Shown here: piece by piece, positions 15,765 through 23,631 of the stretch
Layout of the letters: the number at the start of each line of letters is the position of its first letter
How positions within the stretch are numbered: the stretch's first letter is position 1
Assembly: GCA_035535995.1 (NCBI GenBank)
Contig: DATLOZ010000010.1
Location: 62,001 to 126,000 of the forward strand
Direction of reading: 5' to 3'
Length of the DNA: 64,000 bases
Source: JANYCO01 sp035535995
Lineage (GTDB): Bacteria > Bacteroidota > Bacteroidia > Cytophagales > Cytophagaceae
Program-made: the position numbers and the translations under genes
The notes under the pieces: generated by a model
Databases searched by the model: none
What the model was told of the DNA's origin: nothing
What the model saw: only the letters and a program-made list of their open reading frames with translations

Positions 15765-16733
15765 CTATTTTGAATAAATGTATTTGTCAACGTAGTTGCT
15801 GTAAGAAGTTAAAAGAAATGACCACGCTTCTTTACTGATTTCCAGCTTGGGGAATGCTACTTCAAAAGCATGGAAGCATCCTTTGAACAACTTGAATGTT
15901 ACCGGTACTCCTTCTCTTTTCAAATGTTCAACATATTCAATGGTTTCATCTCTGAATGGTTCCAGATCGCCCACGAACGTGATAGTTGGAGGTAGTTTTG
16001 AAAAATGTTTTGCTCTTGCGGGGGCTGCGTAATTAGGTATTGCTATGCCCTGTTCTTTTAAACCTTTCAAATATTGAGACCATCCGAAATTATTTGATCG
16101 GGAACTCCAAACAGGAGAGTTATTCTCTTTTGCTGATTCAGTTATTTGGCGATCATCCAACATAGGATAAATCGGCATCTGAAAAGCAATGTTTACCATT
16201 TCTGTATCTGTGGCTTTTAAGGATACTGCTGCTGCTAAACCACCGCCAGCACTATTGCCCGCTACGATTAATTTATCAGGAATTACACCTAGCTGTTTTA
16301 CGTTTTCATTCAGCCAAAGTAAGGTGTCATAGCAGTCGTCAAAAGGTGCTGGATAGGGAGCATCAAGCGATTTGCGATAATCAGGCGCAACAATTACGCA
16401 GGGTTTAGCGTCGATGTAGTTTTTAATGATTGCCAGGTAGTCTTCAGGAGTCCCTAACATCATACCACCACCATGTATATAAAGCATGCCTGGTAAGCTT
16501 TCTGTGCAATTCAATGGTTTAAAAATTCTAACACGAATATCAGGGCCACCGTTTCTACTTGGAATGTATTTTTCTTCGCAATGCAAACCATCAACGTTTT
16601 TACCTTTAGATCTTGCACTAATCCTGTTAAGTATACGTACTCCGGTTTTATTCATTAATAATCTTCCGGTGATTTTCAACATCCAATAGCTTGATTGGAG
16701 TTCTTTATTGAGCATATTTTTAGTGACTTTCAT
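15765..16733 (-). CDS. Alpha/beta hydrolase, HSL family (fold-3 esterase)
   Basis: A 322-residue esterase/lipase of the hormone-sensitive-lipase family. The oxyanion-hole motif HGGG is at residues 87-90, the nucleophile elbow GNSAGG at 159-164 (Ser161), the acid in FVGDLEPFRDET near 260, and the catalytic His in GCFHAFE near 290. The family length is typical. It hydrolyses short or medium acyl esters. It lies 9 bp downstream of the NTF2-like gene, so both are transcribed from the promoter at 17247-17312. It begins with a short hydrophobic/amphipathic N-terminus but no clear signal peptide, so it is probably cytosolic. Confidence 0.88.
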   Translation of the reverse strand: MKVTKNMLNKELQSSYWMLKITGRLLMNKTGVRILNRISARSKGKNVDGLHCEEKYIPSRNGGPDIRVRIFKPLNCTESLPGMLYIHGGGMMLGTPEDYLAIIKNYIDAKPCVIVAPDYRKSLDAPYPAPFDDCYDTLLWLNENVKQLGVIPDKLIVAGNSAGGGLAAAVSLKATDTEMVNIAFQMPIYPMLDDRQITESAKENNSPVWSSRSNNFGWSQYLKGLKEQGIAIPNYAAPARAKHFSKLPPTITFVGDLEPFRDETIEYVEHLKREGVPVTFKLFKGCFHAFEVAFPKLEISKEAWSFLLTSYSNYVDKYIYSK

Positions 16734-16742
16734 GATTTCTAA

Positions 16743-17186
16743 TTATTTGTTGGTTATTAAATCTTTTAATCCATTTGGAAAAAATGCTTCTACAAATACT
16801 ACTGTATTCAGAAATTCTTTGTGCGAAACTATTTTTCCATCTTTGGTTGTAACATGAGCAATGTATAATTGCTTGTAGGGTTTGCCACTGGCCATTACCG
16901 CCTCGCTTTCGTATTCTGCAACCAGTTCGTTAGGTGTTTCCATAACTACTTTGAAGTTTGAGAAGTGGAAGTTTGGAGCTGCGGCTTTAACTTGTGATAG
17001 TGATTGTTCGATCGCTTCATGCCCTGCAATTTTAGAAGGGAATCCTAATGATTGTACATAAGGCGCATCGATGTAACCATCTGTTGCGAATAATGAGCTT
17101 GCTGCTTTCGCATCGCCTTTTCTTACCGTTTCTAAAAACTCTTTAAATAGCACGGAGGCTGTTTTTGGATTTTCTGTTGTTTGCAT
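16743..17186 (-). CDS. NTF2-like/SnoaL-like protein
   Basis: A 147-residue protein with the cone-shaped NTF2 fold signature: an N-terminal helix (VLFKEFLETVRKGDAKAASSLFATDGYIDAPY) followed by strands FHFSNFKVVMETPNELVAEYESEAV and PYKQLYIAHVTTKDGKIVSHKEFLN. Members act as small-molecule isomerases, dehydratases or ligand-binding proteins; the substrate is unknown. It is first in a two-gene operon with an HSL-type esterase (9 bp gap) and has a strong candidate promoter with the duplicated operator upstream. Together with the SDR genes it suggests conversion of an ester or lactone substrate. Confidence 0.8.
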   Translation of the reverse strand: MQTTENPKTASVLFKEFLETVRKGDAKAASSLFATDGYIDAPYVQSLGFPSKIAGHEAIEQSLSQVKAAAPNFHFSNFKVVMETPNELVAEYESEAVMASGKPYKQLYIAHVTTKDGKIVSHKEFLNTVVFVEAFFPNGLKDLITNK

Positions 17187-17246
17187 TTTCTTGATTTTTT
17201 AGTTGTTAATTTTTGTTTATTTAAAATCTCCGGTGATTTGTTAAGA

Positions 17247-17312
17247 CAAAGGTATATGGCAAAAGTCCGAGAGACTTTGTTTTAAAGTCCTATTTGCTTT
17301 GTTTATAAGACC
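17247..17312 (-). promoter_or_regulatory. Promoter with duplicated AraC-type operator, site B
   Basis: On the minus strand TACCTTTG (17247-17254) matches TAnnTTTG and would start transcription about 57 nt before the NTF2-like ATG. Exactly 21 nt upstream begins the direct repeat (plus-strand TTTGTTTTAAAGTCC at 17276-17290 and TTTGTTTATAAGACC at 17298-17312, 22-bp period). Over about 40 bp it differs from site A at only five or six positions, and it occupies the -33 region, as expected for an AraC-activated promoter. Confidence 0.7.
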
Positions 17313-17471
17313 ATTAAAAAAATATTGTTTTGAGTCTAATCCACTATTGGAGTTGTAGAAATAGTTTAAGTAGATTAATTTTAATTCTCGATGGTTAATG
17401 GCACAGACAACATATTAACTACAAAGCCCAACTGGTACTGACAAATTATAAAAGCTATAGGCAAAGTAAAG

Positions 17472-17590
17472 AGTGTGAGAGCGAGTATGGAGTAAAAAAA
17501 CAAAAGGCTCCGATTTCTCGAAGCCTGTGTGTAGACTTAAATGTACAGGTGCCGAACCTGTTGTTCGACGATCTAAAACTTTTCGGAGAT
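17472..17590 (-). repeat. Dispersed repeats: GAGCGCGAG copy 2 plus terminator/T-arm repeat copy 3
   Basis: The 21-bp motif at 17472-17492 directly abuts an A-rich run and hairpin GGCTTCGA/TCGGAGCC (17506-17525; terminator on the minus strand). This is followed by GTCTACA and an ACAGG-TTCGGCA-CCTGT T-arm-like stem-loop (17538-17560 region). Order and spacing match copies at 278-372 and 10466-10560. A 6-bp acceptor-like pairing with AAATGT near 17618 could be chance. The 17187-18012 gap otherwise holds the promoter at 17247-17312, a possible 39-residue frame and a palindrome. Confidence 0.6.
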
Positions 17591-17665
17591 CTGAAATAAG
17601 AATTTGTGATATGTACATTTGTGTACGAATGCACACATCGTTTACTCTCCAAAGTATTTAAGAAA

Positions 17666-17785
17666 TTATGCAATTACTTTTCCGTTTTTTGATAATACTG
17701 CAAAGTGCACTGCTTTAAATACATCTAAAAACTTTTGTTCTCTCGATCCTGATAAGCTCAAACATTGGTAATTTTTCAGGTTCAT
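17666..17785 (-). CDS. Possible 39-residue small protein, uncertain
   Basis: An ATG frame (MNLKNYQCLSLSGSREQKFL... ending SKNGKVIA) of 39 codons, with a helical centre DVFKAVHFAVL. No homologous family was recognised and no promoter is evident. It could be the remnant of a larger gene near the repeat cluster. Confidence 0.2.
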   Translation of the reverse strand: MNLKNYQCLSLSGSREQKFLDVFKAVHFAVLSKNGKVIA

Positions 17786-17945
17786 TATTTTTTATACTCC
17801 CTGCATTACAGCCGGAGAAGTTATAAAGAAATAAAGTGAAGTATCCAGCAAGAGAAAAATGCCAAGCTCAAGAAGTACTAGTAGATACGTACAAGAGTCA
17901 ATGAATACTTAAAATTAAAAAATGGAGTATCGAGATTACACAATA

Positions 17946-17977
17946 AAAAAGCTCATACTTATAAGTATGAGCTTTTT
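17946..17977. terminator. Perfect 32-nt palindrome, bidirectional terminator
   Basis: The sequence AAAAAGCTCATACTT followed by its exact complement, with A and T tails. It lies just downstream of the tRNA-Ser gene on the minus strand and fits its terminator. Confidence 0.75.
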
Positions 17978-18012
17978 ACTTTTAGGTTAAAAGTTTTACC
18001 TAAAAGTACAAG

Positions 18013-18099
<87 letters not shown>

Positions 18100-18154
18100 T
18101 TGTGGAATTGGGAGTGCAAAGAAAATCATATTTTTATGCATATCCAAATATTGG

Positions 18155-18240
18155 ATAATATACTGGATACCAGATGCCTGATACCAGATAAAAAACAAAC
18201 AAATCCTCTGGTAGCTAGCATCTTGTATTCCATATCATAT
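18155..18240. repeat. GGATACCAGATGCC-type repeat, copy 1
   Basis: TGGATACCAGATGCCTGATA with a diverged inverted partner (GCATCTTGTATTCCATATCA) between tRNA-Ser and holA. It belongs to the family seen at 25979-26005, 50675-50745, 52783-52856 and 55156-55186. Confidence 0.5.
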
Positions 18241-18292
18241 TTGTGGAAATCTGCTCCTCGGATATTTTCAACGCTTTTCGTTACTTTACTTC

Positions 18293-19315
18293 ATGGCTTC
18301 TACTTCCGAATCGGTACTGAAAGATCTCAAAGCAAATAAATACGCCCCGGTCTATTTCCTGCAGGGCGATGAGCCTTACTACATCGACCTCATAGCCGAT
18401 TACATCGAAAAAAATTGCATCGCCGAACACGAAAAATCTTTTAACCAAACCATCCTCTACGGAAAAGATACCAACGTCAACACTGTTCTGCAAAATGCTA
18501 AAAAATTTCCCATGATGGCCGAACGCCAGGTGGTGATCGTAAAGGAAGCCCAGGAACTACCGGACCTCCAGAAGGAAGCCGGAGAAAAATTTCTCAACGC
18601 ATATATTCAAAATCCCTTACCCTCTACCGTACTCGTTTTTTGTCACAAATACAAAACACTTGACGGAAGAAAAAGCCTGGGAAAAAATATCGATAAGTTT
18701 AGCGTGCTGGTTACTACAAAAAAAATGTACGACAACCAGCTGCCTGAATGGATCAATAAATTTGTATCCGACAAAGGTGTCAAAATAAATCCGAAGGCCT
18801 CTCTCCTACTGGCCGAGAACATTGGCAATGACCTGAGCCGACTCGCAAACGAGGTAGAAAAATTGCTCATCAACCTGAAAGATAAAAAGGAAGTGGACGA
18901 AGCAATGGTGGAAAAATACGTAGGCATTAGCAAAGAGTACAACGTATTCGAACTCCAAAAAGCACTTACCAACCGCGACGTGGTAAAAGCAAACCGCATC
19001 ATCAATTATTTCGAAGCAAACCCAAAGAATAACCCCATCATCCCTACGCTGGCTGCCTTGTTCGGATTTTTCAACAAAGTATTGCTGGTACACGGCTGCG
19101 ATGATAAATCAGACGGGAACATTGCCAAAACACTTGGCGTAAACCCTTTCTTCGCCAAAGACTACGCCGCTGCTGCCCGCAGCTTTCCCGTTCAGAAAGC
19201 CATCAACATCATCCACTACTTGCACGAAGCAGACCTACGCAGCAAAGGTATTGGGAGCAATAGTATGGAAGAAGGACAGATCATGAAGGAGCTGGTGTTT
19301 AAGATCCTTCATTGA
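18293..19315 (+). CDS. holA: DNA polymerase III delta subunit
   Basis: A 340-residue clamp-loader delta subunit, which opens the beta sliding clamp during loading. Seen: the N-terminal AAA+-like domain start KYAPVYFLQGDEPYYID; NPLPSTVLVFCHKYKTLDGRK, typical of delta; the helical lid region ASLLLAENIGNDLSRLANEVEKLLI; then the C-terminal collar domain FELQKALTNRDVVKANRIINYF and RSFPVQKAINIIHYLHEADLRSKG. As usual for delta, no Walker A is present. It stands alone between tRNA-Ser and rel and is convergent with rel across a 30-bp-arm palindrome. Confidence 0.93.
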   Translation: MASTSESVLKDLKANKYAPVYFLQGDEPYYIDLIADYIEKNCIAEHEKSFNQTILYGKDTNVNTVLQNAKKFPMMAERQVVIVKEAQELPDLQKEAGEKFLNAYIQNPLPSTVLVFCHKYKTLDGRKSLGKNIDKFSVLVTTKKMYDNQLPEWINKFVSDKGVKINPKASLLLAENIGNDLSRLANEVEKLLINLKDKKEVDEAMVEKYVGISKEYNVFELQKALTNRDVVKANRIINYFEANPKNNPIIPTLAALFGFFNKVLLVHGCDDKSDGNIAKTLGVNPFFAKDYAAAARSFPVQKAINIIHYLHEADLRSKGIGSNSMEEGQIMKELVFKILH

Positions 19316-19388
19316 AATTATGAATGTTGAGTTATGAATTATGAATGAAAAATTTAACTCATAATTCATAACTCAACATTCATAATTT
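19316..19388. repeat. ATGAATGTTGAG palindrome, copy 1 (convergent gap)
   Basis: Perfect 30-bp inverted repeat; the arm begins AAATTATGAATGTTGAGTTA. It fills almost the whole gap between the convergent holA and rel genes and ends in a T run, so it can serve as a bidirectional terminator. Family members lie at 21613-21690, 24997-25085, 31942-31982, 49512-49580 and 59004-59111. Confidence 0.8.
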
Positions 19389-19391
19389 TTT

Positions 19392-21587
19392 TTAAACAGT
19401 GCTTCTCGTCACACTCACTATATCCGGAATAGATGTAAGCTTAGCGATCAGCATATCCAGCTGTTTGGTATCGTTTACAAAAAGCATCAGGTTTCCTTCA
19501 AACATTCCATCGTTCGAATCGATCGTGATGGAGCGGATGTTTACCTTAAGTTCATTGGAAATTACTTTGGTAACATCGTTGATAATACCCATACGGTCTG
19601 TACCAATGATGTTGAGCGAGGTCAGGAAGGCCAGCTCTTTCTGGGACGTCCATTTGGCTTTAATCACACGGTATCCGAAATTGGAGATGAGCTCCACCGC
19701 ATTCGGACAATTGGTACGGTGAATTTTTATTCCTTCCGAAACGGTGACAAATCCAAATACATCGTCGCCAGGAATTGGGTTGCAACATTTTGCAAAACTA
19801 TAATCAATCCTTGCCAGATCATCACCGATAAGAAGCGTATCCTTGTCAATATTCTGGGAAGGCTTCAGCGCTACCGGCTGTTTTACCTCTGGTTCTTTCT
19901 TCTCTGACTTTCGGTGCTCCAGCGATTCCTTGAAACGACGTAGATCGGAAAGATCTACAATTCCTTTGGCTATATTGTAATATAGATCCAGCGAAGATTT
20001 TACATTGAAAAAACTGATCAGTTGCTGTACCGTATCGTTGTTTAGATCTACCTTCAAATGCTCCAGCTTTCGCTGAATAATTTCTTTTCCATCTTCGGCG
20101 ATCTTTTTCTTTTCTTCCTTCAGGCTGTCTTTGATCTTGGCGCGGGCCTTGGATGTCACCACGAACTTTAACCAATCTTCGCTTGGCTTCTGCTTGCTGG
20201 AAGTAAGGATCTCGATCTGGTCGCCGTTCTTTACAATGTAACTAAGTGGTACCAGCTTTTGATTTACTTTGGCTCCCAAACAATGTGAGCCGATGTGTGA
20301 GTGTATTTCAAAAGCAAAATCCAGCGCGGTAGAGCCGTGCGGCAATATTTTTAATTCTCCTTTCGGAGTAAAGACATATACTTCTTCGTTGAAAAAATTC
20401 TGGCGGAAATCGACCATGAAGTCGAGCGCGGAAGAATCATTCTGCTCAATGATCTCGCGTACCTTGGCAAGCCATGCTTCCAAGCCTGCCTCTTTACTAT
20501 TGCCGGATTCTTTGTATTTCCAATGCGCTGCATATCCTTTTTCAGCGATCTCGTCCATTCGCTTGGTACGGATCTGCACCTCCACCCATTGACCGGTACT
20601 CGACATTACCGTTGTATGCAACGATTCATATCCGTTTGCTTTCGGTGTGCTCACCCAGTCTCGAAGCCTGTCGGGATTGGGTTTGTAGGTATCGGTGATG
20701 ATGGAATATACTTTCCAGCAATCTGCTTTTTCGTTTTCCGGTTGTGAATCGATGATCACACGAATGGCAAACAGATCGTAAATTTCTTCGAAAGGAGTAT
20801 GTCCCTTCATTTTATTCCAAATAGAAAAAATAGATTTCGGTCTTCCTTTGATCTCAAACTGTAATTCTGCTCTGTCAAGATTGTCCTTGATTGGAGCAAT
20901 AAAGTCGCGGATAAATTTATCACGGGCAGCTTTGGTTTGTTTGATCTTTCCGGCGATCTCAAAATATTTTTCCGTATCGGTATATTTCAGATAGAGATCT
21001 TCCAACTCACTTTTGATGGCGTACAAACCAAGACGGTGTGCCAGCGGAGCATACAGGTAAATAGTTTCAGAAGCGATCTTAAGTTGCTTTTCGCGCGGCA
21101 TGCTGTCGAGTGTACGCATGTTGTGAAGACGGTCGGCCAGCTTGATAAGCACAACGCGCACGTCGTCGGACAGCGTGAGTACCATCTTACGGAAGTTTTC
21201 AGCTTGCTGTGAACTTCCATGTTCAAACACGCCAGAGATCTTCGTAAGTCCGTCGATGATGGAAGCCACTTTTGGACCAAAGTCGCGCTGGATATCTTCC
21301 AGTTCCAAATGTGTATCTTCAACTACATCGTGCAGCAAAGCCGCTACTATGGAAGTAGTACCAAGACCGATTTCTTCGACGGCAATTTGGGCAACTGCTA
21401 AAGGGTGATAAATATAAGGTTCTCCTGATTTGCGGCGCATGTCTTTGTGCGCCTGGAGGGAAGTGTAAAATGCTTTCTTGATGATTTTAGCGTCACCATC
21501 TTTCAATACAGGTTTTGCCAACTTTAGCAACTTTCTGTACCGGTTAATAATTTCCTTATTCTCTTTTTCCAGATCTACGACCAGCAT
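19392..21587 (-). CDS. rel: Bifunctional (p)ppGpp synthetase/hydrolase
   Basis: A RelA/SpoT homologue of 731 residues making and degrading (p)ppGpp in the stringent response. Hydrolase HD domain: His61 in IYHPLAV and HD at 86-87 (ALLHDVVEDT), so hydrolysis is probably active. Synthetase: RPKSIFSIWNKM, YESLHTTV and VEIQIRTKRMDEIAEKGYAAHWKYK. Then TGS (YVFTPKGELKILPHGSTALDFAFEIH), a zinc-finger/CC region (RIDYSFAKCCNPIPGDDVFGF) and a C-terminal ACT domain. I chose ATG 21587 over TTG 21593 because the TTG lies inside a TACATTTG promoter box (21591-21598). That box would place the transcription start at or next to the ATG. Confidence 0.93.
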   Translation of the reverse strand: MLVVDLEKENKEIINRYRKLLKLAKPVLKDGDAKIIKKAFYTSLQAHKDMRRKSGEPYIYHPLAVAQIAVEEIGLGTTSIVAALLHDVVEDTHLELEDIQRDFGPKVASIIDGLTKISGVFEHGSSQQAENFRKMVLTLSDDVRVVLIKLADRLHNMRTLDSMPREKQLKIASETIYLYAPLAHRLGLYAIKSELEDLYLKYTDTEKYFEIAGKIKQTKAARDKFIRDFIAPIKDNLDRAELQFEIKGRPKSIFSIWNKMKGHTPFEEIYDLFAIRVIIDSQPENEKADCWKVYSIITDTYKPNPDRLRDWVSTPKANGYESLHTTVMSSTGQWVEVQIRTKRMDEIAEKGYAAHWKYKESGNSKEAGLEAWLAKVREIIEQNDSSALDFMVDFRQNFFNEEVYVFTPKGELKILPHGSTALDFAFEIHSHIGSHCLGAKVNQKLVPLSYIVKNGDQIEILTSSKQKPSEDWLKFVVTSKARAKIKDSLKEEKKKIAEDGKEIIQRKLEHLKVDLNNDTVQQLISFFNVKSSLDLYYNIAKGIVDLSDLRRFKESLEHRKSEKKEPEVKQPVALKPSQNIDKDTLLIGDDLARIDYSFAKCCNPIPGDDVFGFVTVSEGIKIHRTNCPNAVELISNFGYRVIKAKWTSQKELAFLTSLNIIGTDRMGIINDVTKVISNELKVNIRSITIDSNDGMFEGNLMLFVNDTKQLDMLIAKLTSIPDIVSVTRSTV

Positions 21588-21590
21588 GAT

Positions 21591-21598
21591 CAAATGTA
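21591..21598 (-). promoter_or_regulatory. TACATTTG -7 box directly before rel ATG
   Basis: It matches TAnnTTTG and ends 3 nt before ATG 21587, suggesting a leaderless rel transcript. No good -33 TTTG is visible at the usual distance. Confidence 0.4.
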
Positions 21599-21612
21599 CA
21601 AAAAAGTAAATA

Positions 21613-21690
21613 AATTATGAATTATGAATGTTGAATTCTGAGTTTTAAAAACCTTAATTCATAATTTGACATTCATGACTCACAACTCCT
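21613..21690. repeat. ATGAATGTTGAG palindrome, copy 2
   Basis: An imperfect copy (AAATTATGAATTATGAATGT ... AATTCATAATTTGACATTCA) between rel and batA, both on the minus strand. It overlaps the batA end. Confidence 0.6.
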
Positions 21691-22742
21691 TAATCTTCCA
21701 GAAAATTATTCATAAAAGTATTTTTCAAAAGCATCCAGAGCAAAAAGAAAAAGATAGCCCAGCTCAGGTAGATTTGGTAAAAATCTTTCGTGTCTTTGTA
21801 GCGCGATTCTATCATCTTTCCTTTTTCCAGTTTATCGATGGTGAGAAAAATATCGGTCAAGGCATTGTTGTTGGTAGCGCGGAAATAATTACCCTTGGTT
21901 TGCTCCGCGATCTTACGCAGTAGCGTTTCGTCAAGGTGTGATCTCACCATAAGTTTTTTCCCAGTAGAATCTCTTCCCAGGGAAACTTCTCCCTCCTTCC
22001 CTATCCCGATCGTATAAATTTTAATATTATATGCATAAGCCAATTTTGCTGCCGTGATCGGATCAAGCAGGCCGGAAGTATTTTCCCCGTCACTCATCAG
22101 GATCATGATCTTCGCGCCCTTGGTAGACGAAGATTCGTTTAGCCGGTTGATCCCGACACCAATCGCATTCCCGATCGAAGTACCAGTATTTTCGATCATG
22201 CTGAAATTCATTTCGGAAAGATAGTTGGCCACCAGGTCGTGATCATTGGTGAGCGGCGAAAGTGAGTAGGCATCCCCGGCGAATACTACCAGCCCTATGC
22301 GGTCGTGGCTACGACCGGCCACAAACTTGCGCGCCACATCCCTGGCAGCCTCCAAACGGTTTGGCCGGAAATCCTCCAGCTTCATGGATTCTGAAACGTC
22401 TACTGCCAAAAGAATATTGATCCCTTCGCTAAACTGGTCGATCCGCTCGCTCACGCTTTGTGGCCTCGCCAGCGCAATGATGGCAAACATCACCGAAAGC
22501 ATTTGCAGGGAAATAGGGATCAAACGGAGAATAGGGATAAAGGTCCACTTCCGGAGTTCGCTGGCAGGAAGCGCTACGTCAAATTTCTGCCGGATTGGAA
22601 AATAAAAAAGCCAACGAAGTATAAACAGCAAAGGCACCGCAGGCACCAGCAGCAGGAAGATCTGGTTTTCCCAATGAAAATTGCGCACAAGCTCAGGGCT
22701 AAACCATTGCCAGGAAAACCATTCCCAGATGCTATCGTGCAT
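21690..22742 (-). CDS. batA: BatA-like von Willebrand A-domain membrane protein
   Basis: A 350-residue inner-membrane protein of the BatA/aerotolerance family. The N-terminal membrane segments lie at about 28-46 and 75-95. The VWA domain has an intact MIDAS motif: DVSES (about 119-123, DxSxS), Thr in LSPLTNDH, and Asp in LMSDGENT. A C-terminal membrane helix (FYQIYLSWAIFFFLLWMLL) completes the usual topology. These proteins work with MoxR ATPases and DUF58 proteins in stress resistance or envelope protein maturation. It overlaps the 299-residue gene by 11 bp and is last of three genes. Confidence 0.85.
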   Translation of the reverse strand: MHDSIWEWFSWQWFSPELVRNFHWENQIFLLLVPAVPLLFILRWLFYFPIRQKFDVALPASELRKWTFIPILRLIPISLQMLSVMFAIIALARPQSVSERIDQFSEGINILLAVDVSESMKLEDFRPNRLEAARDVARKFVAGRSHDRIGLVVFAGDAYSLSPLTNDHDLVANYLSEMNFSMIENTGTSIGNAIGVGINRLNESSSTKGAKIMILMSDGENTSGLLDPITAAKLAYAYNIKIYTIGIGKEGEVSLGRDSTGKKLMVRSHLDETLLRKIAEQTKGNYFRATNNNALTDIFLTIDKLEKGKMIESRYKDTKDFYQIYLSWAIFFFLLWMLLKNTFMNNFLED

Positions 22743-23631
22743 TTTTCAACTCCTTTCTCCTTTTCTTATATCGCTTGTTTGAAAATTTCTTGAGCACACT
22801 CAGTGCTTTGGAAGGATCTCCCGCAATACTTCCGCTGTAGATCGAACGGTCTACTTCCTGGAGACTTTCTTTTAATTCTTCTTTGTTAAAAAGAGAAATA
22901 ATTTCTGTAGTGGTAAAAGTATTGATCGGTTTATGTTCCAGTTTGGTAAGATAACCTTTCCACTCTCCCAGCACGGTCTCCATAGCCATCAGGTTGGGCG
23001 ATTCTTCCATTTCTTTGTGCAACTTTTCAAACTTTCGCAAAAACTGTACATGATTGTTATACATCACATACAACCGGTAATTGCGCAGGATTGCTTTTCC
23101 CAAAATAAAATAGAAGAGAATAAATGCCAGTACAAAAAAAACAAGCACCGCAAATGCATAAGGATAATTGTATTGCTTTTCTACATTAGTATATACGGTA
23201 TCGCTTTTAAACACAAGGCTGTCGGACACTTCCGAAATATATTGTCGGATCATCACTTTGTCGTGCGCTGAAAATTGCCGGATGGTATCGCCTTGTTCTA
23301 CAATAAATACAGGCAAGGCCAATTCGATGGAATTTTTTATTTCAAATGTACGCAAGGTGTACACCACGCTGTCGGTGCTAATGCTGTCGGTGCTTTTGGT
23401 AGGGTAATATTCTTTTTTAATAAATTCAAACGGAGCAAATGCGTAGCTGGAATCGGGGAAGAACAATTCCATTTTTTTAGGATGATGAAAGCTCAACGCA
23501 TATTTTACAGGCTGACCGATCTTGATAGAATCTACCAGGAAGTTTCCCTGCGGACGTACATGCTGCGCATTCATTTGTATTGCTGCAAAAAAGAGCAGGA
23601 GGTATAACAAGATTTTCTTCCGCAGCATCAT
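22732..23631 (-). CDS. Membrane protein of the Bat operon, hypothetical
   Basis: A 299-residue protein with a signal peptide (LLYLLLFFAAIQMNAQ), a periplasmic beta-rich domain to about residue 155, one membrane helix at about 158-178 (YAFAVLVFFVLAFILFYFILG), then a basic cytosolic helical tail (SNKRYKKRRKELKNAR). This layout matches the poorly described proteins encoded between DUF58 and BatA genes in Bacteroidota (DUF4381-like position). Its start overlaps the DUF58 stop by 4 bp and its end overlaps the batA start by 11 bp, showing translational coupling. Its function is inferred only from context. Confidence 0.75.
   Translation of the reverse strand: MMLRKKILLYLLLFFAAIQMNAQHVRPQGNFLVDSIKIGQPVKYALSFHHPKKMELFFPDSSYAFAPFEFIKKEYYPTKSTDSISTDSVVYTLRTFEIKNSIELALPVFIVEQGDTIRQFSAHDKVMIRQYISEVSDSLVFKSDTVYTNVEKQYNYPYAFAVLVFFVLAFILFYFILGKAILRNYRLYVMYNNHVQFLRKFEKLHKEMEESPNLMAMETVLGEWKGYLTKLEHKPINTFTTTEIISLFNKEELKESLQEVDRSIYSGSIAGDPSKALSVLKKFSNKRYKKRRKELKNAR

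Noticed and set aside
18281..18493. Short minus-strand frame at the start of holA and similar shadows in rel, batA and glgB
   Set aside because: All are antisense to well-supported genes and lack domains, signals or promoters.
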